NCBI RefSeq assembly: GCF_023278565.1
Contig: NC_064679.1
Coordinates: 930,001-994,000, forward strand
Direction of reading: 5' to 3'
Origin: Colletotrichum lupini
Taxonomy: Eukaryota > Ascomycota > Sordariomycetes > Glomerellales > Glomerellaceae
Length of the DNA stretch: 64,000 bases
A program made the position numbers and the translations under genes. Under the pieces are notes generated by a model, which was not told where the DNA came from, did no database searches, and saw only the letters and a list, made by a program, of their open reading frames with translations. Shown here one piece after another: positions 46,512 to 59,362 of the stretch (the stretch's first letter is position 1; the number at the start of each line of letters is the position of its first letter).

Positions 46512-49500
46512 TCACTGAGCCTTCTCAACATCTCTGGTGTTTGTGTTCTCCTCCTGGGTGGAGATGACAATCTCGGGCGCAGCGACCTTGGCGTCATCAG
46601 AGCCTGAAGAAATACCAGCGTCCTCGGATACGGCGTCAGCCTCGGTAGTCTTCTTGCGACGGAAAGCGGCACCGATTGTGGTGAAGAACCTGCCGAGGGC
46701 GCGATAGACGATAACAACGGGTCTGCCGACCGTCTTTGCAATCTTCTCGAACCAGGGATCGGGGAAGAGACGGATGAGGACGGCCATTGGGAGAGAGACG
46801 GATGCGAGAACGATGGAGACGGCCCAGTGCTCGCCGCTGATACCGCCTGGTGTGATGCGGAAGGCCTTGCCACCGACAAAGATGATAGCAACCTGGGCGC
46901 CAACCATGATGCAGTTGATGACGATGAAGAAGTAGTTGCGGTGCACGCCCTCAAAAATGTTGAACTTGTTGTCCAGGCGACGGTTGTTGAACTCGTTGAA
47001 GATTTGCATCCACACAAAGGTGTTGAAGATCATGGAGTCGAGCTCCAGCTGCTGGTCTTCGTTGTGGGCGTCGTAGCCAAAGATGGCGTTACCAGCGAAG
47101 TGGAGAATTAGGGTAGCGGTCAACTGGAAGATTGCCTGACCGATGATCATCTTCCACATGTTGATGGTGATGAGGGGCGCCTTCTTGCCTTGCGGCAGGC
47201 GGTCGAGGATCTTCTCGGTCGGGGGGTCCGTGGCGAGCGCAAGGGCGGCGAAGGTGTCCATGATGAGGTTGACCCACAAGAGCTGGACGGCGGTGAGGAC
47301 GGATTCCATGTCGGGATCGGAGACGGCGGTGATGAAGGCGAGGAGAACAGCAGTGATGTTGACCGTGATTTGGAACTGGGCACAATTATGTTAGCTTCAA
47401 TCGGTAGGAAAAGGGTTGTGTGTATCTGCATACCTGAAGGAACTTCTGCACGGCGTCATTCACTGCTCTTCCCCACTTCAGGGCCGTAACAATCGAGGTG
47501 AAGTTATCATCCATCAAGACGATAGAAGACGCCTCCTTGGCGACCTCGGTACCGGAAATACCCATGGAGAAACCGACATCAGCTGCCTTGAGCGCAGGCG
47601 CATCATTAGTACCATCGCCAGTGACGGCAACGGTTTCACCAAGAGCCTTGAGTCGGGTGACCAAGACGCGCTTGTCTTCTGGCGAGGAGCGGGCAAGAAC
47701 TTGCAGGCGGGGCAGCATCTCGTTCATCTGCTCGACAGAAAGCTTCCTGAAGACGGGACCCTCCATGATGAGACCACCTTCGGTGAAGATGCCGCACTCG
47801 GTGGCAATAGCCTGGGCAGTGACAGCATTGTCACCAGTAACCATGCGAACGACAACACCAGCATGCTTAGCCTTGCGAACAGCTTCGGGAACACCAGGAC
47901 GGACGGGGTCCTGGATACCAACGACACCGGCAAAGACAAGGTCGTGGAGGACATCTCCGAGATCAACGTGTCCTTCGATGGTGGCGTTGACACCGTGAGG
48001 GGGCCATTGGGGAAAGTCTTGGTAGATGAGAGCGATGGTGCGGAGAGACTGCTTGGCGTAGGCGTCAATCGTCGCCTCGAGGTTGAGGCGGTCGGACTGC
48101 TCCAGAGTCGAGATGGAGAGATCGTTGACGTTGACCTGTTGGCTGCAGTACCCGAGGAGAATCTCGGAAGCACCCTTGACTACAAGGCGGTACCCCTCGT
48201 TGTCGGATAGCTTGATGACGGCAGCCATGCACTTCTTGCTGGAGTCGAATGGCATCATTTGCGCAACTTCCTCGTTGGCACGAGTCTCGGCCAGTCCCTG
48301 CATGCCGAGGTGGTCCTTGGCGAACTGGAGAAGGGCGGTCTCGGTCTTGGAACCAATGAATGTAGCTTGGCCTTCCTCCTCACCCTCGAAAGCGGTTGAG
48401 TTGATGGCGACAGACTGGACGATGAGCTTCTTCGTAGCTGTAGGAAGTGATTGAGCAAATTCAACGGCGCCGATTGTCTTCTCGCCCTCAACCGACTTGG
48501 AGAAGCTGGCAGATCCGAAAGTGCCGGCAACAACAGTCATCTTGTTCGTGGTCAGAGTACCAGTCTTGTCGGAGCAAATCGTTGTGGCGTTGCCCATCGT
48601 CTCGCATGCCCTAAGGATACGGACCAGGTTGTTCTCCTTCAATAGACGGGTGGTGGCAAATGCCAAAGCCAAAGTTACAGCCAGAGGTAGTCCTTCTGGG
48701 ACGGCAACGACGATGATAGTGATGGCGACGATCAAGATATCCATGAAAGTGGAAGCTTTCTCGGCGCCAGAGCTGTTGTTGGAGCCCAGGCCAGCCAGGA
48801 AGCGGATCAGGAGGACGACGAAAAGGAGAAGGGCAGCACTGCTACCAAGCTTGGCGATAGCCATGGCCAGGCCCTCGAGCTTCTTCTGCAAAGGCGTTGC
48901 CTCCATCTCGGTGCGTACCGACATCATAATCTTTCCAAAGCTAGAGTTGGTACCGACGGAGGTGCAGACAAACGTGCCAACACCCTCGAGAACCTTAGCG
49001 CCAGAGATGATAAAGGGGTCGAGGTCCTTGGTAGCGTTTCCAGATTGCAGGGCGTTGTAGACGGCATCACCGCCCGTCTTCTTGAGAGCGTCGGACTCGC
49101 CTGTCGCCGAGGACTCGTCGCACTTCAAGTCATGGCCGCTGATGAAAATACCGTCCACAGGGACGAGATCACCGGGTTCGAGATGGATAACATCGCCAAC
49201 CAAAATCTCCGCGACGTTCAACATGTACGATTTGCCGGATCGGATAACCTTGACCTCTCGGTCTTCCTTTTTGGCGTTGAGCTTGACAAAGGCTCGTTCC
49301 TTCTGCCAGTCATTCAAAGATCCAACCAAGGTGACGATAAGAATAGCAGCGATGATAGCTACTCCCTCAACCCAGTCAACCGGCTGGCCTGCCTCAGGGT
49401 CGTGCTCAGCACCAAAAGTTTCGTAAAGGCCAAGCGCAAGCGAAATAGCGGCGGCGACTGTAAGCAAAATGATAACTTTGTCGTTGTATGCACCCCACAT

Positions 49501-50052
49501 GAGTTTCCACAAGGGTGTCGCCTTCTTGGCGGGCAGGACATTCTTGCCGTAAACTCGGGTTCGGTCAGTGAAACCATTGGCATCAGCGTGGTGTGTTGTG
49601 GCTGGTGGCTGTGCACCGGATGTGGCGAAGGAGGGCTCCTGATGGCCGGTGGCCTCCTGGAAGCTTACTCTGCCCCCAACGCCCACCTCATCTTGGGATA
49701 AACCGGCTTTGACATCTGTCTGTAATCCTTTTTCGATACCGCGCAGGCCGCCGAGCGCGAAAAACGCGGCCAAAGATTTCGGGTTGAGAAGTTTGTTGAG
49801 GTGCCCAGGGCTAAAAGCAAAAGGATTATTGTCAACGACAAACTCGCCTTCCGTGCCGGGATCGGGGTGAAGAGCTGTATCCGGATCTTCCGTTAAAGCG
49901 GTTGAATGCATACTTGTTGCAGCGCTGATTGCCGGGGTGAGAAACGGATTTGAGTGCGTCGATATAGGTGACGGTGTTATCGCGTCGTCGTTGTCATTCC
50001 CGCGAGAATTGCGGGTGTCGACGCGCAACTGGGGTGGTGCGAGAGACGCCAT
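46512..50052 (-). CDS. P-type Ca2+-ATPase (PMCA/Pmc1 type)
   Basis: Two exons, 50052-47434 and 47375-46512, with a 58-nt intron (GTATGC...GCCCAG) joining KFLQ to FQITVNITAVLL in frame; 1,160 residues. It starts MASLAPPQLRVDT. P-type motifs in order are TGESD in the actuator domain (about 316), the VPEGLPLAVTLALAF membrane helix (about 451), CSDKTGTLTTNK with the phosphorylated Asp (about 495), MVTGDN and the hinge TGDGTNDAPALK (about 811). About ten membrane helices are expected, with the last six downstream of the hinge. The family pumps Ca2+ out of the cytosol across the vacuolar or plasma membrane. The variable C-terminal tail is Ser/Glu-rich. The relative intron position and length are normal; no defects seen. 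Confidence 0.96.
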
Positions 50053-53000
50053 TAGCACCGATGCAGAGTAGTCTTGAGTTGATGCTATGACTTTCTCATG
50101 GACGAGGTGAAAATGAAGTTGAGGAAAGAGTTCTAGGGAGAGAGAAAAGAGAAATTGGTTGCAACAATAATGATGCTAGGTAGCAGGAGTTGGTGTAACC
50201 TCCGGCGAGTTGAAGAGTATTAAGAAGGCAGAAGGGCAACACACGAGCTGTACAACAAGGCTGTGTAGGAGGCAACTTGCGTACGGAGGTGTCTTCGCGT
50301 TCCTTCCAGGTAGAGAGAGCCTCAAAGGCGTACCAAGAATTCCAAAACGCTGAGCGTGAAGACTTCCGTGAGCCTTGGCGTAACTGCGCCCTTAGCCCCG
50401 TCGAAGAAAGTTTCCGTTTCTTAAGTGTATACCGACGCCGTCAAGTCAGCCTGCGTGCCTGCTGAATGGTGACAGCAGAAGAGGGCAGTGCAGAGAGGAG
50501 GGGTTCGATTCCGGGCGAGAGGCGATAGTCTACTTTCCGTCGGATGGCGTGTGGAGTTGAAAAGGATAGTGCGGGATAATCAACCTTGAGTAGCCGTCAT
50601 GTTTGAGATGACCTTGAGAAGTCCTCACACAAGACGAGACTGATGATGAGGAAGAAGAGTTTTCAAGAGCGTTAGAGGTATAGGCTGATGTTGTCTGGAA
50701 TCTTGGACCGGCGAGACTTGAGAGTGGCAGTGCAGAACGAGCGTTCACAACGACATGCCCTTCTTGGCAAGTCAAGAGGGTATGAAGTCAACCGAGACCC
50801 CACAGAGGCAGGATGGATTGGCCAGAGAGAAGCCAAATGATACATGCATCAGAGGAGGGGAGAAAAAAAGCGCGCTTGCTTCTGGACTATCACAGCAGGA
50901 AGCATATGTTGGTCTTGGCGGTCAAGTAACAGAACAAAAAGTCTTGCACGACGTGATCAAGAGGGGAAGGAGCCAAAAGAGAGGAGCCAAAAGAGAGGAG
51001 CCAGGAGAGGAGTTCCGAAGGAGAGATAGAATGATGTGCCGGGGGGAGAGGCTCTCATCTTGGGTGAGATTAGCAAGACTAGCTGGTGCAAAGGTGAGCC
51101 AAAGGGTGAGAAGGAGGTAACCGCCCAAGGTCTGGGCATTGAGGCTGTGCAAGAGGGAAAAGTGCAAAAGGACCCAATGAGGGAATTAAATTGGAGCATC
51201 AAGAAGCGAGCTCTATTCAGTGGAAGAACGGCTTGAGTCGGGGCCATCCTAGAACCGCTGTGCAACAACGAGATGGGAAACCAAGCCAGGGGGAAGAATG
51301 GAGACTGACAGCGTGTAAATGGGATCTTGGCAACATTGGCCATGCCAATGTTTGAACCTTGGCGTTTTGTTGATGCAAGTGCCGGGACCTTATCGCGTTT
51401 GATTCCGAGGTATTCGTTTTCAATCTGGCTGGACTTCTCCAGACGAAACCGAGGTTTGCAAGTACCGCCGTGAGCGTCTGTCGATATGGACATATACGGA
51501 TATTGCGCCCGAGACTTGAGTGGCGTGCCCATCCTTCGGGTCGCAACAGGTGCGGTGCAGTATCGTGCCATGCGGCCGCCCAGCGGGGGGTGGCCACCAT
51601 TAGATAGACGCCGTGGGCATCCGTGCTGTTCCCGTGTCCGATCGGTGGCCGGCCGTAATCCAGATGGCGTATCGCTCTCAACCTCTTGATACTGCCAAGG
51701 GAATGAGACGCACGCAAGAGTTTGGGGAACGAACGCAATGGAGTGCCCGTCCTTTGAAGCCCGGTAGATCCGCTTCTCTCCCGCGCTGGCGAAGAGAGCC
51801 ACCAAACTGCTGTGGTAAAATGGCGATGGCTTTATCGACCAGCATTACCCGAGCAGTGACCGACCGATGCAGGGCCGAATATACACGGCGGCGGCGAATG
51901 ACCACTCGGTGTCAGCGGGAAACAGTTTCCCATGGAGGATGGTCGGAGAGGTTTCGGACTGGCAAAGTTTGATGACGGAATGGGTGCATGGATCGGGACA
52001 TTGTCCGTTCATGGTCTCAGTCATATCCGGCTTCTGTGCCACTGCCCCGTACGCTGTACTTGGGAATCGATACCTTGGGGGCTGCCAGTAGCCACAAGGA
52101 GATATTGAGAACGAGATCCATCAATATCATCCCGCGGTGGAGTTGTTGGCTCAAGTCTGGGCGGCCGGGTCAGCATTTCGAGGTGGAGCTTGGAGGCATT
52201 GCGGGAGTATTGAGACGTGAAGCTCGAGACGAATCAGTTGACGGGCAGCAACAATAAGCTAGCGATGATAAGCTCTTGGCTGAATCCATGCGGAGTGGTG
52301 ATGTAAAGAATGAACATGGGGAAGGTTTAGGAGAGGACCGGAGCAACAGTGTGGAGAAGAGGAACGGGAGGAAATTGATTGAGGAAAACAAAGTTTGTGA
52401 GATGAGAAAAAGGAGGAGTCACGGTACGGAGTGAACAAAAAATGTGTAGACAATGTCGAAAAGACAAAAAGAGGAGCCAAGAAATGAGAAAAAAAGAAAA
52501 GAAAAAGAAAAAAGGGCGGTCGCGATGCACAGTCACAGTCGAATCAAGCTCGGAGTGGAGTCCCCGGGGGTCGTGGGGGACCGCGCTAGTCAGCGCCAAG
52601 AGTGGCTGTGGCAGGCACGCTCCAAGGGTTCCATTGGTTCGCTTAGCTCAAGCCGAAGGAGGTGGTCCACATTGGTCCATATCAGGTAAGCAGCTGCAAG
52701 CAAGGATGGCACGCACCTGCCTTCCCGTGCAGCTGGTGGCAACTGCTCTTGCTCGCTCTTTCCTCTATGGAATTTCAAAGTTCCGGAACATCTTCGGGAA
52801 TCCGCTGGGCTGGTTGACCAATGAACTCACAGCATGCTCGATACGTACCGCCAGATGTCCATGGAAGTCTCCAGGTCTCCACCGTCTGATCCAACTTGTC
52901 ATTCTGCAACCTGCATCGATGCAGACCACATGGCTTGCACCACATCATGGAAGCTTCAATTTCCATCCTGGTCTCATACACAACCTCTCAAGTCCAAGAG

Positions 53001-53129
53001 CGTTTGGCCCAGTCCAAAACTCTTGGCCAGCATTACACCAATGGCCCCAGCGCTCAACGAACGCATTGACTCGAGCATTTTCCCGAACTAATATCATCTA
53101 GCGCCACCTCGAGCGCTTTCCCTTTCTGT
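50053..53129. other. Long gene-poor region upstream of the Ca2+-ATPase
   Basis: About 3 kb with long stretches that are purine-rich on the plus strand (for example 50830-51110 and 52435-52520). Several chance frames up to 282 codons occur on both strands; none shows a domain, signal peptide or splice structure. Contains one short tandem repeat at 50971. Confidence 0.5.
50971..51010 (+). repeat. Short tandem repeat, 14-bp unit
   Basis: Unit AGCCAAAAGAGAGG occurs twice exactly (50971-50984, 50985-50998), followed by a partial third copy with a change. Confidence 0.7.
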
Positions 53130-53700
53130 CTAAAGTATGGTGTATCTCTCAGCATCCCGATATCTGCAATGTTTCAAGCACCAACTACCGTGATTGCGGA
53201 AGAATGTCAAGGTCACCATCCCGGTCGCTGCATACCTAACGCGGGGAACGCGGGGAAGCTTGTCGTCTAGCCAGAGAATCTTGGCCATGATCCCCTGAAC
53301 AAGACGGTCTAGCTTCGACTCAATTGCATCCAACTTGTCCACCTGATCTCGAAAGGGTGTATCGCTTGAAGCATCCAGGTCAGGAAACCATCTATCATCA
53401 GCATGGGGTTTTCCGCCAGTCTACAGTGCTGTTCAGTGAGATAAACTAGCGTCGCGTTGATCTGTCAAGTCCTACAACGTAACGATGCCATGCAGGCAAA
53501 CATGCTGCCATGTCGTATCTCATCCATAAAGGAGACATTATCGCCTTTGCGCATGTCAATCAACGAATCTGCCTGGCTATCCAGTTTTTTGGGTATCGTG
53601 GCTGGTGTCATTGCCCGTTCCATTTGCGAGTCCTTGCGTAGCTTACGTTCGATTGCCATCAAGCTTTCCTGCCACTGCGGCGCCAACAGAGACGGCGCTT
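53130..53700 (-). CDS. Hypothetical protein, helical, tentative gene model
   Basis: Two minus-strand open stretches look protein-like and may be exons of one gene. One (53686-53468) encodes WQESLMAIERKLRKDSQMER and continues to FMDEIRHGSMF. The other (about 53421-53130) encodes DDRWFPDLDASSDTPF, then the amphipathic DKLDAIESKLDRLVQGIMAK and LPRVPRVRYAATG. A CTTGAC branch-like site and a CACTGTAG acceptor lie between them. The repeated helical heptads suggest a short coiled coil. The start codon and first donor are not resolved. It is divergent from the transporter at 53804. Confidence 0.35.
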
Positions 53701-53803
53701 CCCATCATCATTTCGTTGAACCTGCCAAGAAATCGGTAGTCCAAGGCTGATCTGAGGTCATACTCGTTCCCGCCACGAGGCTGAGCACTGAGCACTGAGC
53801 AAG

Positions 53804-55742
53804 ATGGGGTTCAACCTCCACGCCGATGGGACGAACGATCCCAGTGAAGTCCGCAATTGGCGCATTCACATGATAGCGGTCATTGCCTCAATGAGTGCTA
53901 TCGCCAGTAAGTTTCACTTCGCCCCCAAGCTCACCAGAGACGGCACCTAGACTAACACAGCCCAGTGGGTTACGACACCTCTGTCATAGGTGGCACCATG
54001 GCTCTGGACTCATTCCGCCGGGATTTCGACCTTGCAGATAGCTCGCCAACTGTCCGTGATACTCTCCAAGGCAACATCGTCTCCACGTTTCAGGCAGGAT
54101 GCTTCTTCGGCGCCCTGCTCATGTTCCCCTTGGCAGAGTGGCTCGGCCGCAAGAGAGCAATCATGATCTCTGCTCTCGTCTTCCTGGTTGGCGGGACTCT
54201 CATGACAGCATCCCACGGAGAGATTGGGCTCCTGATTGCCGGAAGAGCCATCGCTGGCTTGGGCATCGGTGCTACATCCCTCATTGTCCCTGTGTACATT
54301 TCGGAAATCAGTCCGCCGTCCATTCGCGGCCGCCTCGTTGGGCTTTTTGAAATTGCATCACAGGGAGGAGGGATGTGCGGCTTCTGGGTAAACTACGCGG
54401 TGGACCGCACAATCTCAGACTCGACACAAACGCAGTGGATTGTACCCCTCGGCTTGCAGTTGCTTCCGGGCGTGCTTTTGTTCTTTGGCATTTTCGTGTG
54501 TCCTGAGTCGCCGAGGTGGCTGGCAAAGAACGATAGATGGGAAGATGCCACGAGAGTCTTGGTTCATGTCCGCGAGCTGCCAGCAGACCATGACTATGTC
54601 AGCACCGAGATCAGTGATATCAAGCGCCAAGTAGAAGACGGCAGCGCGAATCGTATGTCAAAGTCTCAAATGTTCAAGCGCTTGTTTGAGAAGGGCTCTC
54701 GCAACCGTATTGGCATCGGTCTGCTTCTGATGGCCTGCCAGAATCTGACAGGGGTCAACATCATCACATACTGTGAGTAAAAGAAAACGTTCTCATGATC
54801 TAGGTTCTCTTCCACTAACATGAAAAAATAGACTCGCCTCGTATCTTTGAGACTCTTGGCATTACAGGCACGAGCACCAAGCTTTTCGCCACGGGCTTCT
54901 ACGGTATAGCCAAGACCCTCGGCATGGTCATCTTCACCGTCTGGCTCGCCGAAAAGGTCGGTCGGCGCAATGGTCTCATCTGGGGTGCCTTCATCGGATC
55001 CCTTCCAATGTGGTACATTGGTGGCTTCACGTTTCTTGCGGACCCTGCGGGCCAGGCGGCTGCTGGTAATACCGACCGCAATGCATGGGGGTACATCGCC
55101 ATGGTTTGCGTGTATCTCTATGGCTTGATCTACTGCGCCACCTGGTGAGGCTCCTTTTACTAGTATCTGTAGTCTATGAGTGAGGCATAAAGTCTAATCA
55201 ACCCTACAGGCAAGGCATCACATGGCTGTACTGCAGCGAAGTGTTCAGCTTAGACATCCGCATGCTCTGCGTCGCAATCACAACAGCAGATCAATGGCTG
55301 TGGAGCCTCATTGTCTCACGGACCACGCCTTACATGATTACGTCGCTCGGCTACGGAACTTACATGTTCTTCGGCGCTCTCATGATCCTGATGGGCGTGT
55401 GGGCTTTCTTCTTCGTACCGGAAACCAAAGGTAAGTTTTGTTACCCACTCTCACTGGTCTCTACTGCCGTCAGAGTGTATTATCCTCAGCCACTTTCTCC
55501 GTCGTCGTTATCCTTGTGGCTGACGCAGGCGCCCCGTGCTAGGTCTTACGCTGGAAGATATGGATCTACTCTTCATGAGGAGCATGCACACCACGGTCTG
55601 GACCGCTTTGCGAGAACGCGAGAGCGTCAAGGATGTCTTGGCGAATACTTCGCCCGCCGCTGTGTACGCGACTGGTTCGGAGGAGAAGGAGATTCGGTTA
55701 GAGTACGTGGATACTGTGGAAGACAAGTCAGTGGCAAGATGA
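53804..55742 (+). CDS. MFS transporter, sugar/quinate permease family
   Basis: Five exons: 53804-53906, 53966-54772, 54832-55144, 55210-55430 and 55543-55742, giving 547 residues. All four introns (59-112 nt) have GT...AG ends and preserve frame. Twelve membrane helices are expected. Sugar-porter signatures are GYDTSVIGGTMAL in helix 1, LGRKRAIM in loop 2-3, RAIAGLGIGATSLIVPVYISE in the helix 4-5 region, PESPRWL at the end of the first half, GRRNGLIW, and PETKGLTLEDMDLLF after helix 12. The region LDIRMLCVAITTADQWLWS resembles fungal quinate/hexose-type permeases. It is a plasma-membrane proton-coupled importer by family; the substrate is unknown. No defect is seen. Confidence 0.94.
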
Positions 55743-56921
55743 GATGGCGCAAGGAGACGCAACGAGCTGGAGGCGGACGGACTGGGTAGTTTCGAGGCGG
55801 CCTCTTTTGCAAACATTTGGTAGGGAATTTGGATGTTTCCTTCATTCGTTCGACTGATTGCTCGTTCAATCAAATGGTACTGACGACTCTGTGCGAGGTA
55901 CTTTCGGGTTTGCCAAGCCCCGCTGTTTACTTTTGCACTGCCCAGCGCAAAAATATGCACTGCCACCGGTAATTATGCGGTGTGACGTAGTTTTTAACTC
56001 TTGTCTTTGTAAAGAGCAATTAGATCTCACCGTTTCGTGGTAAAATTCTGGCTGGGATGTGGTGTGTGTCCCGACTCTCCAGAGGTTGGTCGGATGCGCC
56101 AAGTCTTATCTTGACGAGGCGCAGTTCACCGACTTGCAGTGCTTCGAGTGGTTGGGAGCCAAACTTGCACTGATAGCTGCCACACTAAAATTGAACAAAC
56201 TGAGCTGTTTTCTGCAGGCCGATTTATGAAATGTACCGCCTTTTCTGAGAATTTTCCATCGGCGTATCGCGGAAAATATGTTGATCTGATAGACACTTGT
56301 TGTTTGATCCCAAGCCTCATACCGTGCAATGTAATTGGTCGCTCTAGACCTACTTGGCGGCCCGATATCCAACCTTCCTAACTTTAATCAGGGTGGAATA
56401 GCCCCTGGTGAAGAGGGTGGTCTTAGCATCACTTCCATAAAACGGGCCGACGCTCGCCGAAATAGGAACATGTTAATTGCATTGAGATTCGTCGATCAGG
56501 CAGACTCTGCGTTGAGGGCCTGATAGGCACCCCCGCTGGCAGTGTCATAATGCTAGCCTGCATGAATACATCGCAGCTTACATGAGCTTTTGAAATTGTA
56601 CTAGGTTCGGACTTGGAGTCATCGTTTATTGCATCGCCAGTTGTACAAAAAAGTCGGCGTTCTCGGTGACGCCTATTCCCGGTGGGATTGATCTTCCTAG
56701 AGTCCGGCCTCGGAGTCAAGGGGCCTTGTTCGATCCCCCGTCTGTCCGATCGAATAGGTCGGCTAACACAGCCTCCGCCCAGTTACGCGGGGCCGGAGAT
56801 TACTGCTGACCTTACTTACGACTGCGGGAACGAGAACGAAGGTGTTCGTTCCTCACTCACCTCAGCAATTCCCCTCTCGCCCGAAATCTTCCACGACATC
56901 TTCACCAGATTGCTCAAGCCA
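55743..56921. other. Intergenic
   Basis: No gene, RNA or repeat recognised between the transporter and the HET pseudogene. Confidence 0.5.
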
Positions 56922-58232
56922 TCAACCGTCCCATAAGCCCCCTTTCTTCGGAGCAAAATCCCTCGTCCCCAAAAGCAACACCAAGACCTCGGTAAGATCA
57001 GATCCCCATCTCTGCGGCAAACTAGGCGGGTCATCGGGCGCGAACTCGATAAAGATATCATACGTCTCAGCAAGTCTCAGGAAACACATTTCCTTGACGT
57101 CGCCGCCCTCGTAGATGCCCTGCATGATGCTCAGCCGTAGGCCGCGAACAATGTGTCCGTCGAGCGTGACGAAGCCCGACGAGTGTCTTGTGGTCCAGCG
57201 TAGAGAGAGTTTGGTTCAACTGAAAGAAACCTCCGGTAGCTGAGTTGCTCCCATCGGCCGCTAAGTGTGAGTGTTGCGCCAGAGTACATCGCATACATGA
57301 GAGCCGCTTCGTGAGCCCAATCTTCTACGAAATATTGAATGATACAAAGCCGACCGACTCAGAGATAGTCCAGTTCCAATGTCTTTGCTGCATGAACTAT
57401 ATCTCCTATCGTCTCTGGAAGTTCGCTGATTGAGGTATTAAAGTTCTGATGAGCCTGGTAGCTATCTTTGGTAGTGATGAGGCCCGGGCCTTGGGCTCCA
57501 ACAGTGGCTCAATGCAGCGTAACTACCTTCAATCCCCTTTGTCTCTTCTAGATAAACTCGTGAGAGATCCTGGCCTTGCAACACCAAGACATGAAACGGT
57601 AGGATATGCGGTGAGGTTCCTGCACACTTGGAACATCTTTTGCAGCAGTTATAGAACCATGATTTGGCGAGCTAGGTAGCATTTTGCAGATTCCAGCCTG
57701 CCAAATTCTTCTTTCTTCTTCTGCTGGAAAGATTTTGTTGACGGGCATCTCGTGAGACGAAGTTGTGGGGAAGAGGTTAGCACTCTGAGTCTGATAAAGA
57801 CTCTTGATGAAGAAACTCTTTGCGCAAGATATACTTCTGATAGATGAAAGGGCTCACGAGCATCTCCTTTTCCATATCCGCAGCATTTCGCCCCCTCCTG
57901 GCATATTACTTTTCCCCGCGCATTTCAAATTCTTCTTCAGTTGCAAGATCAGAAACAATATAGATCCTCAATCAATCCCGCCACTGTTTCCTGATCCTGA
58001 TTGTAACTTTCTCATCATCGTCAGGGGGCCACTTGAGGCCTTCTGGAGGAGACTGAGCAAACAGTCTCCACACAAAAGTACAGAACACACAGCTTCTACT
58101 TTCAGCGACTTCCTTGAGTGTACCGCCCTTTACTGAGAATTCCTCGTAAGGCCAACGGTGCATGTCAGCCGACTTGACCTCCAGCGGCTCGATATCTTCG
58201 CAGACGGGGCAAACGGTAGGCTGCACTTGCAC
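56922..58232 (-). pseudogene. HET-domain (heterokaryon incompatibility-like) pseudogene
   Basis: Minus-strand pieces appear in HET-protein order but in several frames. An N-terminal Cys motif region (CPVCEDIEPLEV and SRSCVFCTFVW, about 58210-58080) comes first. Next is SYAALSHCWS (about 57524-57495), the YxxLSxCWG motif that opens the HET domain. After a frame change, LITTKDSYQAHQNF and ELPETIGDIVHAAKTLELDYL follow. Then comes TGA at 57361-57359 exactly where HET proteins have the Trp of YLW, then RLCIIQ and WAHEAALMYAMYSGATLTL. After a further shift, LAADGSNSATGGFF follows. A third-frame stretch (about 57180-56922, IMQGIYEGGDVKEMCFLRLA) may be its end or another fragment. At least two frameshifts and one nonsense codon make it dead. 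HET proteins trigger non-self recognition cell death; this copy cannot. Confidence 0.8.
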
Positions 58233-58522
58233 TAATCAATGGCCTGGGTCGTGATCAATGCCCTGACCGGGAACGACTACGCAAGTCGAACAAAGGTCTG
58301 CCTGCGTTCTTCCACAGTCTAGACACCAGTAACGGAGGCCGAGATCAACTCATAATCATCTAGATCATTGCGTAGCTTCTCCTACCTGTCGCAAGTTGCG
58401 TCGCTATGATTCGGCGGGTCGAGAATGAGGCGATTGCGAAAAGCATCGTGGAACTCGTACAAAGAGTTGGCAGCTTCAGTTTCAGAATCCTGCCGTTTTT
58501 GGATGGCTCTCTCGCGGAGAGG
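58233..58522. other. Region between HET pseudogene and small transposon
   Basis: Carries a minus-strand open stretch (RERAIQKRQDSETEA... to 58382) that continues from inside the transposon terminus. It may be a further exon of the HET pseudogene or chance. Confidence 0.3.
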
Positions 58523-58524
58523 TA

Positions 58525-59360
58525 AGTCAAACCCCCTACTTTTGGCCCACCCCCCCTTTTGGCCCACCCTATTTTGGTAGGGCTACACCAAAACTTACTA
58601 TTTTTAATTATATACTTAACTAGCTTATTTATATATATTAAATTATATAAAAATACTTTAAGTAGAATATTAGTTAAATTTAAAGAGTATAGTATTTTTA
58701 TAATTATATACTAGGTCTTTATTACGTAATAATACTAAAGCCTTAAATACTAAAAATTATATAGTTAAGAAGTATTATTTTATATCTAAATAACTTGAGT
58801 AATACTTAGTTATATACGCTAAAATTCAGCTGTATATAACTTACTTATATAGATTTTTTAAAAATATCTTTTTTTGATTAGTAGTATTTCATCTCGCTTA
58901 GTAATATTAAGTTAAAATTTCCCCATAGTAAATTTTGTATAAGGAAAATTAAACTTACTATAGCTATATAGGTATACATTATATAATATTAACAACTAGT
59001 ATATACAGTATATTTAAGTATAAATAACCTAGTTAACGTTAAATTCTTTTTTTTAATCCTAAATACAAGATTTATTTAAGTTTTTTAAATGTTAGTATAT
59101 ACTAGTAATCTATATATAAACACTAACATTTCTCTAACTTTAGCTTTAAGTTACTATAACTACTTTTATACTTGATATTACGTAATATAGTACTTTTTAA
59201 TATAAATAATAGTTATTTCACTACCTAGATAGTAAACATGATAAATAAATGTATAAAAGTGGATTTATTAGACGTATAATAAGAAGTAGAACATTTGGTG
59301 TAAAAGGGGGTAAAAGGGTGGGCCAAAGGGGGGGGTGGGCCAGAAGGGGGTCTTTTGACT
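58525..59360. mobile_element. Small TIR element (MITE-like), relative of Fot1/pogo termini
   Basis: 836 bp with terminal inverted repeats of about 45 bp starting AGTCAAACCCCCTAC / AGTCAAAAGACCCCC and sharing GGCCCACCCCCCC. TA duplications lie at 58523-58524 and 59361-59362. The interior is AT-rich, too short for a transposase, and shows no coding. The termini resemble but do not equal those of the element at 41775, so it belongs to a related family and would have needed a transposase from elsewhere. Confidence 0.82.
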
Positions 59361-59362
59361 TA

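Noticed and set aside
50500..50516. GGTTCGATTCC sequence resembling a tRNA B box
   Set aside because: No acceptor stem, anticodon arm or T-stem pairing around it, so not a tRNA.
50957..51805. 282-codon minus-strand open frame
   Set aside because: No domain, low-complexity Ser/Pro/Phe content, overlaps other chance frames in a strand-biased region.
52442..53101. 219-codon plus-strand open frame
   Set aside because: Starts in a purine tract and has no recognisable motif or gene-like structure.
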